DNA of 64,000 bases from Streptomyces xylophagus (lineage in GTDB: Bacteria > Actinomycetota > Actinomycetes > Streptomycetales > Streptomycetaceae): contig NZ_JNWO01000015.1 in the NCBI RefSeq assembly GCF_000716435.1, forward strand, positions 186,001-250,000, read 5' to 3'. A program made the position numbers and the translations under genes. The number at the start of each line of letters is the position of its first letter. Positions within the stretch are counted from its first letter, which is position 1. Below are positions 18,586 through 26,727 of this stretch, piece by piece. The notes beneath the pieces were generated by a model. The model was not told the origin of the DNA, made no database searches, and was given only the letters and a program-made list of their open reading frames with translations.

Positions 18586-19509
18586 ATGGATCTTCGCATC
18601 TTCACCGAGCCCCAGCAGGGGGCGACCTACGACACCTTGCTCGCCGTGGCCAAGGCCACCGAGGACCTCGGCTTCGACGCCTTTTTCCGCTCCGACCACT
18701 ACCTGAGCATGGGCTCCGGTGACGGCCTCCCCGGTCCCACCGACGCCTGGATCACCCTGGCCGGCCTCGCCCGCGAGACCAGGCGCATCCGCCTGGGCAC
18801 CCTGATGACGGCCGGCACCTTCCGCCTCCCCGGCGTCCTCGCCATCCAGGTCGCGCAGGTCGACCAGATGTCCGGCGGCCGGGTCGAACTCGGCCTGGGC
18901 GCGGGCTGGTTCGAGCAGGAGCACAAGGCGTACGGCATCCCGTTCCCGAAGGAGAAGTTCGCCCGCCTGGAGGAGCAGCTCGCGATCGTCACCGGGCTCT
19001 GGGAGACGAAGCCCGGTGACACCTTCGACTTCCACGGCACGTACTACGACCTGACCGACTCGCCCGCGCTGCCCAAGCCCGCGCAGGCCCGCGTCCCCGT
19101 GCTGATCGGCGGCCACGGCGCGAGCCGTACCCCGAAACTGGCCGCGAAGTACGCCGACGAGTTCAACATCCCGTTCGCCTCGATCGAGGACAGCGAGCGG
19201 CAGTTCGGCCGGGTCCGCGCCGCCGCAGAGGAGGCCGGCCGCAAGGCCGACGACCTCGTCTACTCCAACGCCCTCGTGGTCTGCGTCGGCAAGGACGACC
19301 AGGAGGTCGCCCGCCGCGCCGCCGCGATCGGCCGCGAAGTCGACGACCTCAGGGCCAACGGCCTCGCGGGCTCCCCGTCCGAGATCGTCGACAAGATCGG
19401 CCGCTACGCCGAGATCGGTTCCCAGCGTGTCTACCTCCAGGTTCTCGACCTGGACGACCTCGACCACCTGGAGCTGATCTCGGCCGAGGTGCAGTCGCAG
19501 CTGTCGTAA
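18586..19509 (+). CDS. LLM-class F420-dependent oxidoreductase
   Basis: 307 aa luciferase-like TIM barrel. The start ATG 18586 (MDLRIFTEP) has GGATGGAGG just upstream; five more upstream codons from 18571 are less likely. Features of the F420-dependent subgroup: LGFDAFFRSDHYL near the N-terminus, LGTLMTAGTFRLPGVLAIQVAQVDQMSGGRVELGLGAGWFEQEH, and VPVLIGGHGASRTPKLAAKYADEFN. Such enzymes use reduced deazaflavin F420 to reduce or oxidise diverse small molecules. A strong hairpin follows the gene. The substrate is unknown and there is no operon partner. Confidence 0.9.
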   Translation: MDLRIFTEPQQGATYDTLLAVAKATEDLGFDAFFRSDHYLSMGSGDGLPGPTDAWITLAGLARETRRIRLGTLMTAGTFRLPGVLAIQVAQVDQMSGGRVELGLGAGWFEQEHKAYGIPFPKEKFARLEEQLAIVTGLWETKPGDTFDFHGTYYDLTDSPALPKPAQARVPVLIGGHGASRTPKLAAKYADEFNIPFASIEDSERQFGRVRAAAEEAGRKADDLVYSNALVVCVGKDDQEVARRAAAIGREVDDLRANGLAGSPSEIVDKIGRYAEIGSQRVYLQVLDLDDLDHLELISAEVQSQLS

Positions 19510-19553
19510 GTGGCATGGGTGTCGTAGGTGACGTAGGCGCGTCATCGCACCGC

Positions 19554-19581
19554 GCGGGCGGGGCACCGGGACCCCGCCCGC
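19554..19581. terminator. Bidirectional hairpin terminator
   Basis: A 10-bp perfect GC stem (GCGGGCGGGG / CCCCGCCCGC) with an 8-nt loop sits between the convergent LLM oxidoreductase and the truncated MFS gene. There is no U-tract, as usual in streptomycetes. Confidence 0.7.
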
Positions 19582-19621
19582 AGCACGGCCACCGATTTGG
19601 GGTGCCGCCGACCTGCCGTGT

Positions 19622-20125
19622 CTAACTCCCCACCCCCGCCGCCGCGTTGGCCGCCGCCGGTACCCCCGCATCCGCCGCTACCCGCCGCCCCGGCAGGAAC
19701 GCGGCCAGCACCAGCGCCGCCAGCGACGCGGCCGAGCCGATCCCCATGATCACGCGGAAGCCGTTGTGGGAGGGGAGCGTCAGGGAGCCGAAGGACGTCG
19801 TCATGTGCGCCAGTACGACCCCGGCGACAGCGCTCGACGCGGACGTACCGATCGAACGCATCAGGCTGTTGAGGCTGTTCGCGGCGGCCGTCTCGGACAG
19901 CGGCACGGCGCCCATGATGAGCGCGGGCAGCGCGCCGTACGCGAAACCGACCCCGGCGGAGATCACACAGCACATCACGACGACCTGCCGGGCCGCGGCC
20001 ATCATGACGACCCCGAGGCCGTAGCCGACGGCGACGACGAGCGCGCCCAGCATCAGGGTGACCTTGGGACCGGCCGCCGCCGAGATGTGGGCGGAGAGCG
20101 GTGCGGTCGCCATCATCACCAGGCC
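19622..20125 (-). pseudogene. Truncated MFS drug transporter (DHA2/EmrB type), C-terminal part only
   Basis: About 168 codons encode only the last four or five membrane segments of a 14-TM EmrB-like exporter: SGLVMMATAPLSAHISAAAGPKVTLMLGALVVAVGYGLGV, then GVGFAYGALPALIMGAVPLSETAAANSLNSLMRSIGTS, and the final helices ending in FLPGRRVAADAG. A full transporter needs about 470-500 residues, so the N-terminal two thirds are missing. On the upstream side the frame runs into the GC-rich repeat tract at 20,126-20,831, which appears to have replaced the rest of the gene. It is most likely non-functional. Confidence 0.8.
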
Positions 20126-20831
20126 CGACGGGCAGTTGGGCCCATACCGCGGCGCCGATCGATGATTCGCCCGGACTGCCGTCAAGCCCCGGCCGCACTG
20201 CTGTCAGGCTGCGGTCAAGCCCCGACCGGACTGCCGTCAGGCCTCGGTCGGCCTTCGGCCGGGCTACGGGGTCTGGCTTCGGCCAGCCTTTGACCAGGGC
20301 GGCGCCAGCCTTCAACCAGGCTGGGGCGGCGTCGGGCCTCGACCAGGCCTGGCCTGGCGAGGCCAGGCGAGGCCAGGCCAGGGTCGGGCTTCGGCCAGGC
20401 AAGGCTCAGGCCCGCTTTGCCCTGGCCGAAGGCCGGGGCTTCAGTCGGGCTTCGGGCCGGCCCGCTCCTCCCTGGCCTGGTCGGGGACTTGGTCGGACTT
20501 AGGGTCAGCCCGCTCCGGGGCTTCGGTCGGGCTTTGGGTCGGCCCGGCCCGGGTCCTCGGTCGGGCTCAGGGTTGGGCCGGCCAGGGCTTCGGCAGGGCT
20601 TTGGGCCGGCCTGGCCCGGGGCCCCGGCAGGGCTTCTTCCGGGCCTGGCTCTGGCCCGCTCCACTCCGGCCCGCCTCTCCTGGCCCGCTCCCCCTGGCCT
20701 GGCCCGCTCCCCCTGGCCTGGTCCGGGGCCTCGGCAGGGCTTCGGGTCGGCCCGGCCTGGGGCCCCGGCCGGGCTTCGTCCGGGCCTTGGCCGGGCAGTT
20801 GGGCCCGTACACCAGCGCGACGGTGCTTCGG
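20126..20831. repeat. GC-rich degenerate tandem repeat tract replacing the 5' part of an MFS gene
   Basis: About 700 bp built from variants of a GGCTTCGGSCSGGCCTGGCC-like unit. The clearest pair are 34-bp blocks near 20,590 and 20,725 that each begin CGGCAGGGCTT and end GGGGCCC. A shorter unit, TGGCCCGCTCCCCCTGGCC, is directly repeated near 20,690. The word GGGCAGTTGGGCCC occurs at both ends (20130-20143 and 20793-20806), bordering the tract. All frames give Pro/Gly/Arg-rich junk, so no gene is called. The tract could form strong secondary structure and be unstable. Confidence 0.7.
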
Positions 20832-22538
20832 TCAGGCCTCGCTCGTGGCCAGCGCGGCCAGTTCGCGGTCGACGGCCTCCTGGTGGGCGTCGGCGTCCTC
20901 GCGGGCCTTCTTCGGGCTCCAGCGGCCGGCCATCACGAACACGAAGGGCAGGAAGAGGACTTGGCCGCCCACGCAGATCCACCACCAGGTGCGCCACTCC
21001 CCGGGACCGTTCTTCACGGCCTTCTGCACCTCCGGCCCGTGCTCCTTGAGCACCTTGAGCTGCGGCTGCGCCTTCTGTACGACGGCCAGATCGGCGGCGC
21101 CGACTTCCTTGACCGCCTGGGCGGCCAGGGCGGGGGGCGTCGTGGTCGGCGTGTACTTGCCCAACTCGGCGAAGAGTTGGGGGTGCGCGCCGACGATCGC
21201 CAGCGCCGGGGCCGCCTGCTTCTGCGCGACCGCCACCTCCGCGCCGTGTTCGACGAGCGGGGTGACCGAGGTGACGAGCACCGGGATGAACGCCGCCGAC
21301 AAGGCGACCACGATCCGTACCGTCCAGCCCCACACCGCGAGGCCGGCGGCGGTCGCGGCCGGGTTGCGCTTCTCCACGGTCTCGGTGAAGCTCGCCATCC
21401 ACGGGGCGTAGGCGACCCCGCTGAACACACCGATCGCGACGAACAGCCAGGCGAACGTGTAGTAACCGGTCGTCGCATGGGTGGCCAGCGAGGCGAAGAT
21501 CGCGGTCGCGACGATGGCGCCGATCCCGCCGACGATCATGAAGGGCTTGCGCACCAGCAGTCGGTCCGAGAGCAGGCCGGCCACGATCAGCGCGAGGGCG
21601 TTCGCGGCCCAGTACCAGTTGGCCAGGCCGTTGGTGCGCTGCTCGCTGTAGCCGAAGGTGGTCGAGAAGTAGACGACGAAGTTGCCGACGGCCGCGTAGT
21701 AGAGCAGGAGGAAGACGGCGATCGCGAAGGCGGAGCCGAGGATGTCCAGGCGCAGCATCTGCCGCCACTCGCCGCGCCGTACCGCCTCGGTGTCCAGTCC
21801 CTTGGCGCGCGCCTCGACCAGGGCCCGGTCCCGCAGGCTCACCATGATCTGGTCGCGCAGGCCCGGCGACAGCTCGCGCAGCGCGAACAGGGTGACGACG
21901 AACACGACCAGCCCGGCCGCCCCGGAGTAGCGCAGTTCGTCCTGCCAACTGGCGGTGTCGAGCGTGCTGCTGGTCACCGACGTGACGACCAGGCTGCCGA
22001 TGACCGGGCCCATCGTCCAGTAGCCCATCGCGGTCGCGCGGCCGAGCTGCGGTGAGAAGTCGCGGATCAGCGCCGGGGTCGCGACCAGCACGATGCCCTC
22101 GATGAAGCTCACGACGGCGAACAGCACCAAGTAGGCCGTCTTGTCACCGGCGTTGGGCAGTCCGAAGAAGACCAGGAGCGCGGCGACGAGCAGTCCGTAG
22201 ACCACGAGGTTCGCCCGTCCCCAGCGGTCCGCGAGGCCGGCCACGAGCGAGGCGAAGGCCCCGATCGCGTTGCCTATGACCGAGACCCACACGAAGTAGC
22301 GGTAGGTCATGTCGAAGTGCGTGATGATCGACGTCGCCACCGCGTACTGGATGTAGAGCATGTAGTAGAGGACGACGGTCGTGACCACCACGATCGCCAG
22401 GTACGACATGCGCCGCCCGGTGGCCGGATACGCCGCCAGGTCGCGCCGGTACAGCCGGCTGAGCGAGCCGCGCGCGCCGGCGCCGGGCGCGTCGGCACCG
22501 GGGCCTCGCGTGTCGAGTGGTGCGGAGGCGGAGGACAT
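20832..22538 (-). CDS. MFS metabolite:proton symporter
   Basis: 568 aa with 12 predicted membrane segments. The metabolite:H+ symporter group is suggested by MSYLAIVVVTTVVLYYMLYIQYA, VSVIGNAIGAFASLVAGLADRWGRAN (the conserved loop 2-3) and VFSGVAYAPWMASFTETVEKRNPAATAAGLAVWGW. An extended hydrophilic domain of about 100 residues before the last helix (HGAEVAVAQKQAAPALAIVGAHPQ... to ...GPEVQKAVKNGPGEW) is unusual and probably extracytoplasmic. The ATG at 22538 has a GGAGTCG ribosome site. A perfect TetR-type palindrome lies about 85 nt upstream. The substrate is unknown; it abuts the biosynthetic cluster but faces away from it. Confidence 0.88.
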   Translation of the reverse strand: MSSASAPLDTRGPGADAPGAGARGSLSRLYRRDLAAYPATGRRMSYLAIVVVTTVVLYYMLYIQYAVATSIITHFDMTYRYFVWVSVIGNAIGAFASLVAGLADRWGRANLVVYGLLVAALLVFFGLPNAGDKTAYLVLFAVVSFIEGIVLVATPALIRDFSPQLGRATAMGYWTMGPVIGSLVVTSVTSSTLDTASWQDELRYSGAAGLVVFVVTLFALRELSPGLRDQIMVSLRDRALVEARAKGLDTEAVRRGEWRQMLRLDILGSAFAIAVFLLLYYAAVGNFVVYFSTTFGYSEQRTNGLANWYWAANALALIVAGLLSDRLLVRKPFMIVGGIGAIVATAIFASLATHATTGYYTFAWLFVAIGVFSGVAYAPWMASFTETVEKRNPAATAAGLAVWGWTVRIVVALSAAFIPVLVTSVTPLVEHGAEVAVAQKQAAPALAIVGAHPQLFAELGKYTPTTTPPALAAQAVKEVGAADLAVVQKAQPQLKVLKEHGPEVQKAVKNGPGEWRTWWWICVGGQVLFLPFVFVMAGRWSPKKAREDADAHQEAVDRELAALATSEA

Positions 22539-22620
22539 ACGACTCCTTGGGGAGAGGGAGCGGCGGGGGACGGGACGAGCGGCGGGAGGCTGGGGGTCCT
22601 CCCGTTCGAGCGGAGGCTAG

Positions 22621-22636
22621 TACCGACTGGTCGGTA
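22621..22636. promoter_or_regulatory. TetR-type operator palindrome
   Basis: TACCGAC-TG-GTCGGTA, 7-bp arms with a 2-bp centre, matches the common actinobacterial TetR operator form. It lies between the MFS start (22538, minus strand) and the cluster side. No TetR gene is in the window, so the repressor is encoded elsewhere. Confidence 0.65.
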
Positions 22637-22969
22637 TGACTAGATGTGTGACACGTCTTCGTCTGCGGGGGTCGAGGAAAATGCCTGGATACGCCAGGGA
22701 TGTTCGCTGTACGTTGAGCGGGCGCGCCGGAGACCGGGCGCGCTCAGCGCGTGGCAGGGGACCGCGCGCACAACATCCGCAGCTCAGAAGACGTGGCAAT
22801 GCGCGCCGGCCGGCCGGGTATCGGATGAGCCGATGCTGCAAGCAGCCATGGGATGCGCTGTCCGGTGGTGAGCTGCGCATGAACGTGCTGCGTGTGGGCG
22901 GCCGGGTGCGTTTCGACCGCGGCTGCCGGCAGGTCGCGGGCTCGACGGGGAGCGGGTGCGCCTGGCCGC

Positions 22970-23125
22970 GTCCGTACCAGTTCCGGCCCGCGTGTCATGG
23001 CCCCGCTGCGGAACCTCGCCGTCGGGGCGCTTCACCTGCACGGACGCGACGACAGCGCCGAAGCCACCCGCCGGGCAGCACGACGGGCAGAACACCCGTT
23101 CCACATCCTCGGGCTCACATCATGA
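22970..23125 (+). pseudogene. Transposase C-terminal remnant (ISAs1-like)
   Basis: Fifty-one codons read VRTSSGPRVMAPLRNLAVGALHL and continue to HPFHILGLTS before a stop. This is the typical C-terminus of ISAs1-type transposases (RTGxGPRVMAxLRNLAIG...). The rest of the transposase is absent and upstream sequence is frameshifted or lost. It marks the left margin of the biosynthetic cluster. The stretch from 22,644 to 22,969 holds no convincing gene. Confidence 0.65.
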
Positions 23126-23129
23126 TGTG
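23116..23129. promoter_or_regulatory. 14-bp perfect palindrome upstream of the first cluster gene
   Basis: CACATCATGATGTG is a perfect palindrome about 60 nt upstream of cluster operator copy 1 and right at the end of the transposase remnant. It may be a regulator site or an IS end; nothing decides between these. Confidence 0.35.
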
Positions 23130-23189
23130 GGAACGGCCGTGCTTGCGGACCACTGCATGCGGAGCGGGCCGGGATGGTCTGCGCGGTGT

Positions 23190-23207
23190 TGTCTCGCCGG
23201 CGAGACA
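23190..23207. promoter_or_regulatory. Cluster-specific operator, copy 1
   Basis: TGTCTCGCCGGCGAGACA, a perfect 18-bp palindrome, 132 nt before the ACP gene at 23340. TTGTCT at its left edge could serve as a -35 element with CAGCAT 17 nt further on. It matches copies at 24999, 39379 and 60190. Confidence 0.75.
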
Positions 23208-23339
23208 GCCGCAGCATGGCGGGGGCCTGCGAGGTTGTTCGCGTGCCGCGGCGAAGTGGTGTCGGCCGCCGTTCGGATGTCGAGTGTCGGATTGCTTGCA
23301 CAGGAGAGACATGGCGAACCCAGTTCGAGGATCAGGGAG

Positions 23340-23798
23340 ATGGCCGATGAGTCGCGGCGGAGAGGCGGCGGGCAGGTGACGATCGGCAACGGCGACGGCC
23401 TCCTGGCCGTCCGCGGCTATCTCGACGGGCTGATCCGGGCGCGACTGACCAGCCCGTTCAGCCGCGACGTCCCGTTGGTCTCGCTCGGGTTCGACTCGCT
23501 CGCGGCCATCGAGCTGTGGAGCCGGCTGCGGACCGACCTCGGTGTGGACGTCCCGGCAGGCGAACTGCTGGACCTCACCCTGGACGGCCTGACGGCGCGG
23601 GTGCGGGCGGACGGCGGGTCTGTCGCCGCGTTCGCTGCCGGACCGGTTGCCGGCGGACCCGCCGGGGCAGACCTCGACGACGCCTCTCCGGAGGCGGCCG
23701 CGCAACTGCTGGCGACCCTCGACGGCCTGGACGACGCGGGGATGGAGCGCTTGGCGGCCGGTCTCGGACCCGGATCCGAGACAACGCCCGCGGACTGA
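23340..23798 (+). CDS. Free-standing acyl carrier protein with C-terminal docking helix
   Basis: 152 aa. The carrier fold spans about residues 15-85, with the phosphopantetheine Ser in VSLGFDSLAAIELWSRL followed by GVDVPAGELLDLTLDGLTARV. A flexible Ala/Gly linker leads to SPEAAAQLLATLDGLDDAGMERLAAGL, a short helix like those ending PKS/NRPS subunits that dock to a partner. The ATG at 23340 is used; a GTG at 23376 with a GGCGGCGGG site is an alternative start. The 30 nt before the ATG look like the start of an mbtH gene. Which acyl group it carries is unknown; the downstream KAS III-like enzyme is the likely partner. Confidence 0.85.
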   Translation: MADESRRRGGGQVTIGNGDGLLAVRGYLDGLIRARLTSPFSRDVPLVSLGFDSLAAIELWSRLRTDLGVDVPAGELLDLTLDGLTARVRADGGSVAAFAAGPVAGGPAGADLDDASPEAAAQLLATLDGLDDAGMERLAAGLGPGSETTPAD

Positions 23799-24041
23799 GC
23801 TCGGCTTCCCCGACACGGTCCGTCCATCGTTCGTGCCGACCGACGACCTGTGCGGCGATCAAGGCTCTACTGACGAATCCCATGATCGGTGACACGCGCT
23901 GCGGGCCGCCGGTGAACTCGGCTCGTCGGTCTGATCGAGGAGGCCCGGTCGGACGAATCGGCGGCGGGTGCCGAACCCGAGGCCGAGCCGGCCGCCGCCG
24001 TGGCTTGACCGACCCCATACACATCCCGTTGTGGAGCCTCG

Positions 24042-24959
24042 ATGAGTTCCTCCTCTGTCTTCCTGAGCGGACCGCAGTACGTGCTGGGGGAGAGCGCGTC
24101 GCACCATACGGAGACTCCGGATCTGGAGGCGCGGGCCGGTGAACTGGGGGTGCCGTATGCCCCGGAGCTCTGGGGCTGGGGCCATGTGCACCGGAGCCAC
24201 AAGTCGCTGGAGGACCTGGCGGTCGAGGCGGGCAGGGCGACTCTCCGCGCCGCCGGCGTAGACCCCGCCTCCGTCGACGCACTGGTGCTGTGCTGCACCA
24301 GTTTTCCTGGGGGGCCGGACAGCCACGGCAGTTTCGTGCGGACCATCTCGGAGGGGTTGGGAACGCGTGAGACCGACTTCCTCGGCATCACGCTCGACCG
24401 ATGCACGAACCTGCTGGCGGGTCTGCGAGTCGCCGAGGCCTTCGTAGCTGCCGGAATCCATCGGCGGGTCCTGGTCGTCACCACCGATCGAGTCACTGTC
24501 GAGGCGGAAAGACTGGGCAAGTTCGCCCTGTTCAGCGATGGCGCGGCCGGTGTGCTGGTGTCGGACACTGACGGGGAGTACGAGATCGTCGCAAGTGCCG
24601 CGGCGCACGAGATGAAGGACCTGGACTGGTCGAACCAGATCAGTCCGGACCTCTCCCGCCGCGTGAACATGCAGCTGATGAAACGTGCGTCCATGGGAAT
24701 CGACCAGGTCGACATCCTCATGCACACCAATATCTTCGAAGCCATCATCGTCATGAAAGAGCTTCAGGCGGGATTTGCCGCAGCGCAGTTGTACACAGAC
24801 AACATCGCACGGGTGGGCCACTGCTTCGCCGCTGACCCGATCATCAACCTGACGGACCTCGCGGCAGCCGGTCGGCTTCGCGACAACGGCCACTATCTGT
24901 TGGCCGCCTCGGTTCCAGGAGTACGGTACGGGGTTCTGCTCCGCAAGCAGCCGCATTAG
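24042..24959 (+). CDS. KAS III-like thiolase-fold enzyme with altered catalytic triad
   Basis: 305 aa. It has the FabH fold with the nucleophile in LDRCTNLLAGLRVAEAF (Cys near residue 127) and a His in ILMHTNIFEA (FabH HQANxRI). Where FabH has the catalytic Asn (GNTSAAS), this protein reads GHCFAADP, so Asn is replaced by His. This suggests it no longer does decarboxylative condensation and instead moves acyl groups to an amine, alcohol or thiol, as KAS III-like acyltransferases of other clusters do. It lies between a free ACP and the N-N bond genes, so an acyl-ACP is a plausible substrate. It is somewhat shorter than FabH (about 330 aa). Product chemistry is inference. Confidence 0.82.
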   Translation: MSSSSVFLSGPQYVLGESASHHTETPDLEARAGELGVPYAPELWGWGHVHRSHKSLEDLAVEAGRATLRAAGVDPASVDALVLCCTSFPGGPDSHGSFVRTISEGLGTRETDFLGITLDRCTNLLAGLRVAEAFVAAGIHRRVLVVTTDRVTVEAERLGKFALFSDGAAGVLVSDTDGEYEIVASAAAHEMKDLDWSNQISPDLSRRVNMQLMKRASMGIDQVDILMHTNIFEAIIVMKELQAGFAAAQLYTDNIARVGHCFAADPIINLTDLAAAGRLRDNGHYLLAASVPGVRYGVLLRKQPH

Positions 24960-24998
24960 CACTCGGACCGGCGTTATCGGAATGGTCGGCGGGGGCGT

Positions 24999-25016
24999 TG
25001 TCTCGCTGGCGAGACA
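24999..25016. promoter_or_regulatory. Cluster-specific operator, copy 2
   Basis: TGTCTCGCTGGCGAGACA, one mismatch at the centre of the palindrome, 366 nt before the acyl-CoA dehydrogenase gene. The rest of the gene-free stretch 24,960-25,381 shows no convincing coding sequence. Confidence 0.7.
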
Positions 25017-25381
25017 GGCGTCGGCCGACACGTCGCGGCAGGCTCACGGCGAAAACGGCAGGCGGAGCGCGGATTCTGCGGTCGTACGGTATCCGGCACC
25101 AGTCGATCATCGGGTTCCGTGCCTTCTTGCCGAATTCCCGGCACGCGGTGATCAACCGACATCGGCGAAGTGAAAATGCGCCCGGTGATCCACGATTTCG
25201 CCGTCTGTCATGCCCGTGAATCCACGACCATCGTCGTCTTCTGACGGGAGGAGGAGAGGGCGGCGAATCTGGCGGGGCCGCGCCTCGGCCGCGTAAGTTT
25301 TATCGCGCATCGCCTGATCAAGGTGCCGCCGGGTTCGCGGCCGTCTCGGCCGATGCCGACCTGCGGAATTGAAAGGGCGAC

Positions 25382-26617
25382 ATGACTTACGCGCTGTTCA
25401 GCGGTCTCGATGAGGACATCCTGGCGTTGCCGTTCTACGAGGAGCAGCACCGCACGTTGGCCGTGGAACTCGCCGAGTGGTGTGCCGGTCACGCCGACCT
25501 GTGGTCACGTCCTCTGGAGCAGACCCCGGAGAAGGCCGGCAGGGAGATCCTGAGCGCGCTCGGCTCCGCCGGATGGCTGGGATTCCTCGATCCCGCGAAC
25601 GGGTCCGCCGCCGGTGACCACCGCTCGATCTGTCTGGCCAGGGAGATCCTCGCGTACGCCGACGATCTGGCGGACTTCGCCTTTTCCATCCAAGCGCTGT
25701 CGGCGACTCCGATCGTCCAATACGGAAACAGTGAGCAGCAGTTGGAGTATCTGCCGCGAATGGCGTCGGGCGAGACGGCGGGATCGTTCGCGATCTCGGA
25801 GAAGGAGGCCGGCTCCGACATATCAGCGGTCGGTCTGACTGCCGACCTCGTGTCCGACGGCTATCTGTTGAACGGCCGCAAGGCCTGGATCGCCAATGCC
25901 GGCATCGCGGATGTGCACTGCGTGATCGCCCGGACGGGCGGGGGACCCGGTGCGCTGGGGCTCACGGCATTTCTGGTGCCGGCGCGCACGCCCGGAGTCC
26001 GGGTGCTGGAGGAGGTGCCGTTGATTGCCCCGCGTTCGTTCGGACACCTGGCCTTCGAAGACTGCCTGGTCCCCGAATCGAGCGTGCTCGGACGCCCCGG
26101 ACAGGGGTTCGTGGTCGCGACGGACCTGCTGGAGCGATTCCGGATGACGGTGGGGGCGGCCGCGGTGGGGTTTGCGCGGCGCGCTGTCGACTCGGCGGTC
26201 CAGCAGGCCCGTGAGCGGCGGATCCACGGCGGCAGGCTGATGGATCTTCAGCTTGTGAAGGGTGCGCTCGCCGACATGGAGGTGAAGCTCAACGCTTCCG
26301 CGCTGTTGGTCGCGCGGGCTGCCTGGGAGCTCGACCACGGGAATCCCGGCTACGCGAAGCACTCGAGTATCGCCAAGGTGGCCGCCACCGAGGCCGCACA
26401 GGAGATCGTCGACGCTGCCGTCCAGGTCCACGGGGCTGCCGGCCTGGTCGCCGACAGCGTCCCCGAGCGCTTGTACCGGCAGGTCAGGTCCCTGAGGATC
26501 TACGAGGGAGCGTCCGAGGTCCAGAAGCTGATCATCGCTGACGCGCTGGGGCGACGGCCGCTCGTGGGCCGATCCCGAGCCGCATCCGGAAGCAGCGCAA
26601 GTCGAGTGGAACGCTGA
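25382..26617 (+). CDS. Acyl-CoA dehydrogenase family flavoprotein
   Basis: 411 aa with the complete ACAD fold: N-terminal helical domain, the FAD-contacting ETAGSFAISEKEAGSDISAV motif, beta domain (NGRKAWIANAGIADVHCVIAR) and C-terminal helices with AVQVHGAAGLV and LRIYEGASEVQKLIIA, where the Glu is in the usual catalytic-base position. The start ATG 25382 follows GAAAGGGC. It heads the long hydrazinoacetate operon, preceded by operator copy 2. In other hydrazinoacetate-derived pathways an ACAD-like enzyme oxidises the carrier-bound N-N or C-N unit, so dehydrogenation of hydrazinoacetyl-ACP to a hydrazone is a reasonable inference; an ordinary alpha,beta-desaturation of an acyl-ACP is the alternative. 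Confidence 0.88.
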   Translation: MTYALFSGLDEDILALPFYEEQHRTLAVELAEWCAGHADLWSRPLEQTPEKAGREILSALGSAGWLGFLDPANGSAAGDHRSICLAREILAYADDLADFAFSIQALSATPIVQYGNSEQQLEYLPRMASGETAGSFAISEKEAGSDISAVGLTADLVSDGYLLNGRKAWIANAGIADVHCVIARTGGGPGALGLTAFLVPARTPGVRVLEEVPLIAPRSFGHLAFEDCLVPESSVLGRPGQGFVVATDLLERFRMTVGAAAVGFARRAVDSAVQQARERRIHGGRLMDLQLVKGALADMEVKLNASALLVARAAWELDHGNPGYAKHSSIAKVAATEAAQEIVDAAVQVHGAAGLVADSVPERLYRQVRSLRIYEGASEVQKLIIADALGRRPLVGRSRAASGSSASRVER

Positions 26618-26727
26618 CTTGTCCTCTCCTGTCGCATCAATGACGCGGGCAGATCCGTCCCCGTGCATCTTGGCTCGCCCTGGCTGCCGGGTGCGGAAAG
26701 ACAAGCCGACGCATACACGGGAGAAGC

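Noticed and set aside
20126..20831. CRISPR array or long proline-rich gene in the repeat tract
   Set aside because: The repeats are degenerate with no constant repeat or unique spacers, no cas genes are present, and no frame has a start with a ribosome site and sensible composition.
22784..23104. Cys-containing 106-codon minus-strand frame at the cluster edge as a peptide precursor
   Set aside because: No ribosome site, and the opposite strand carries a recognisable transposase remnant; composition is that of a shadow frame.
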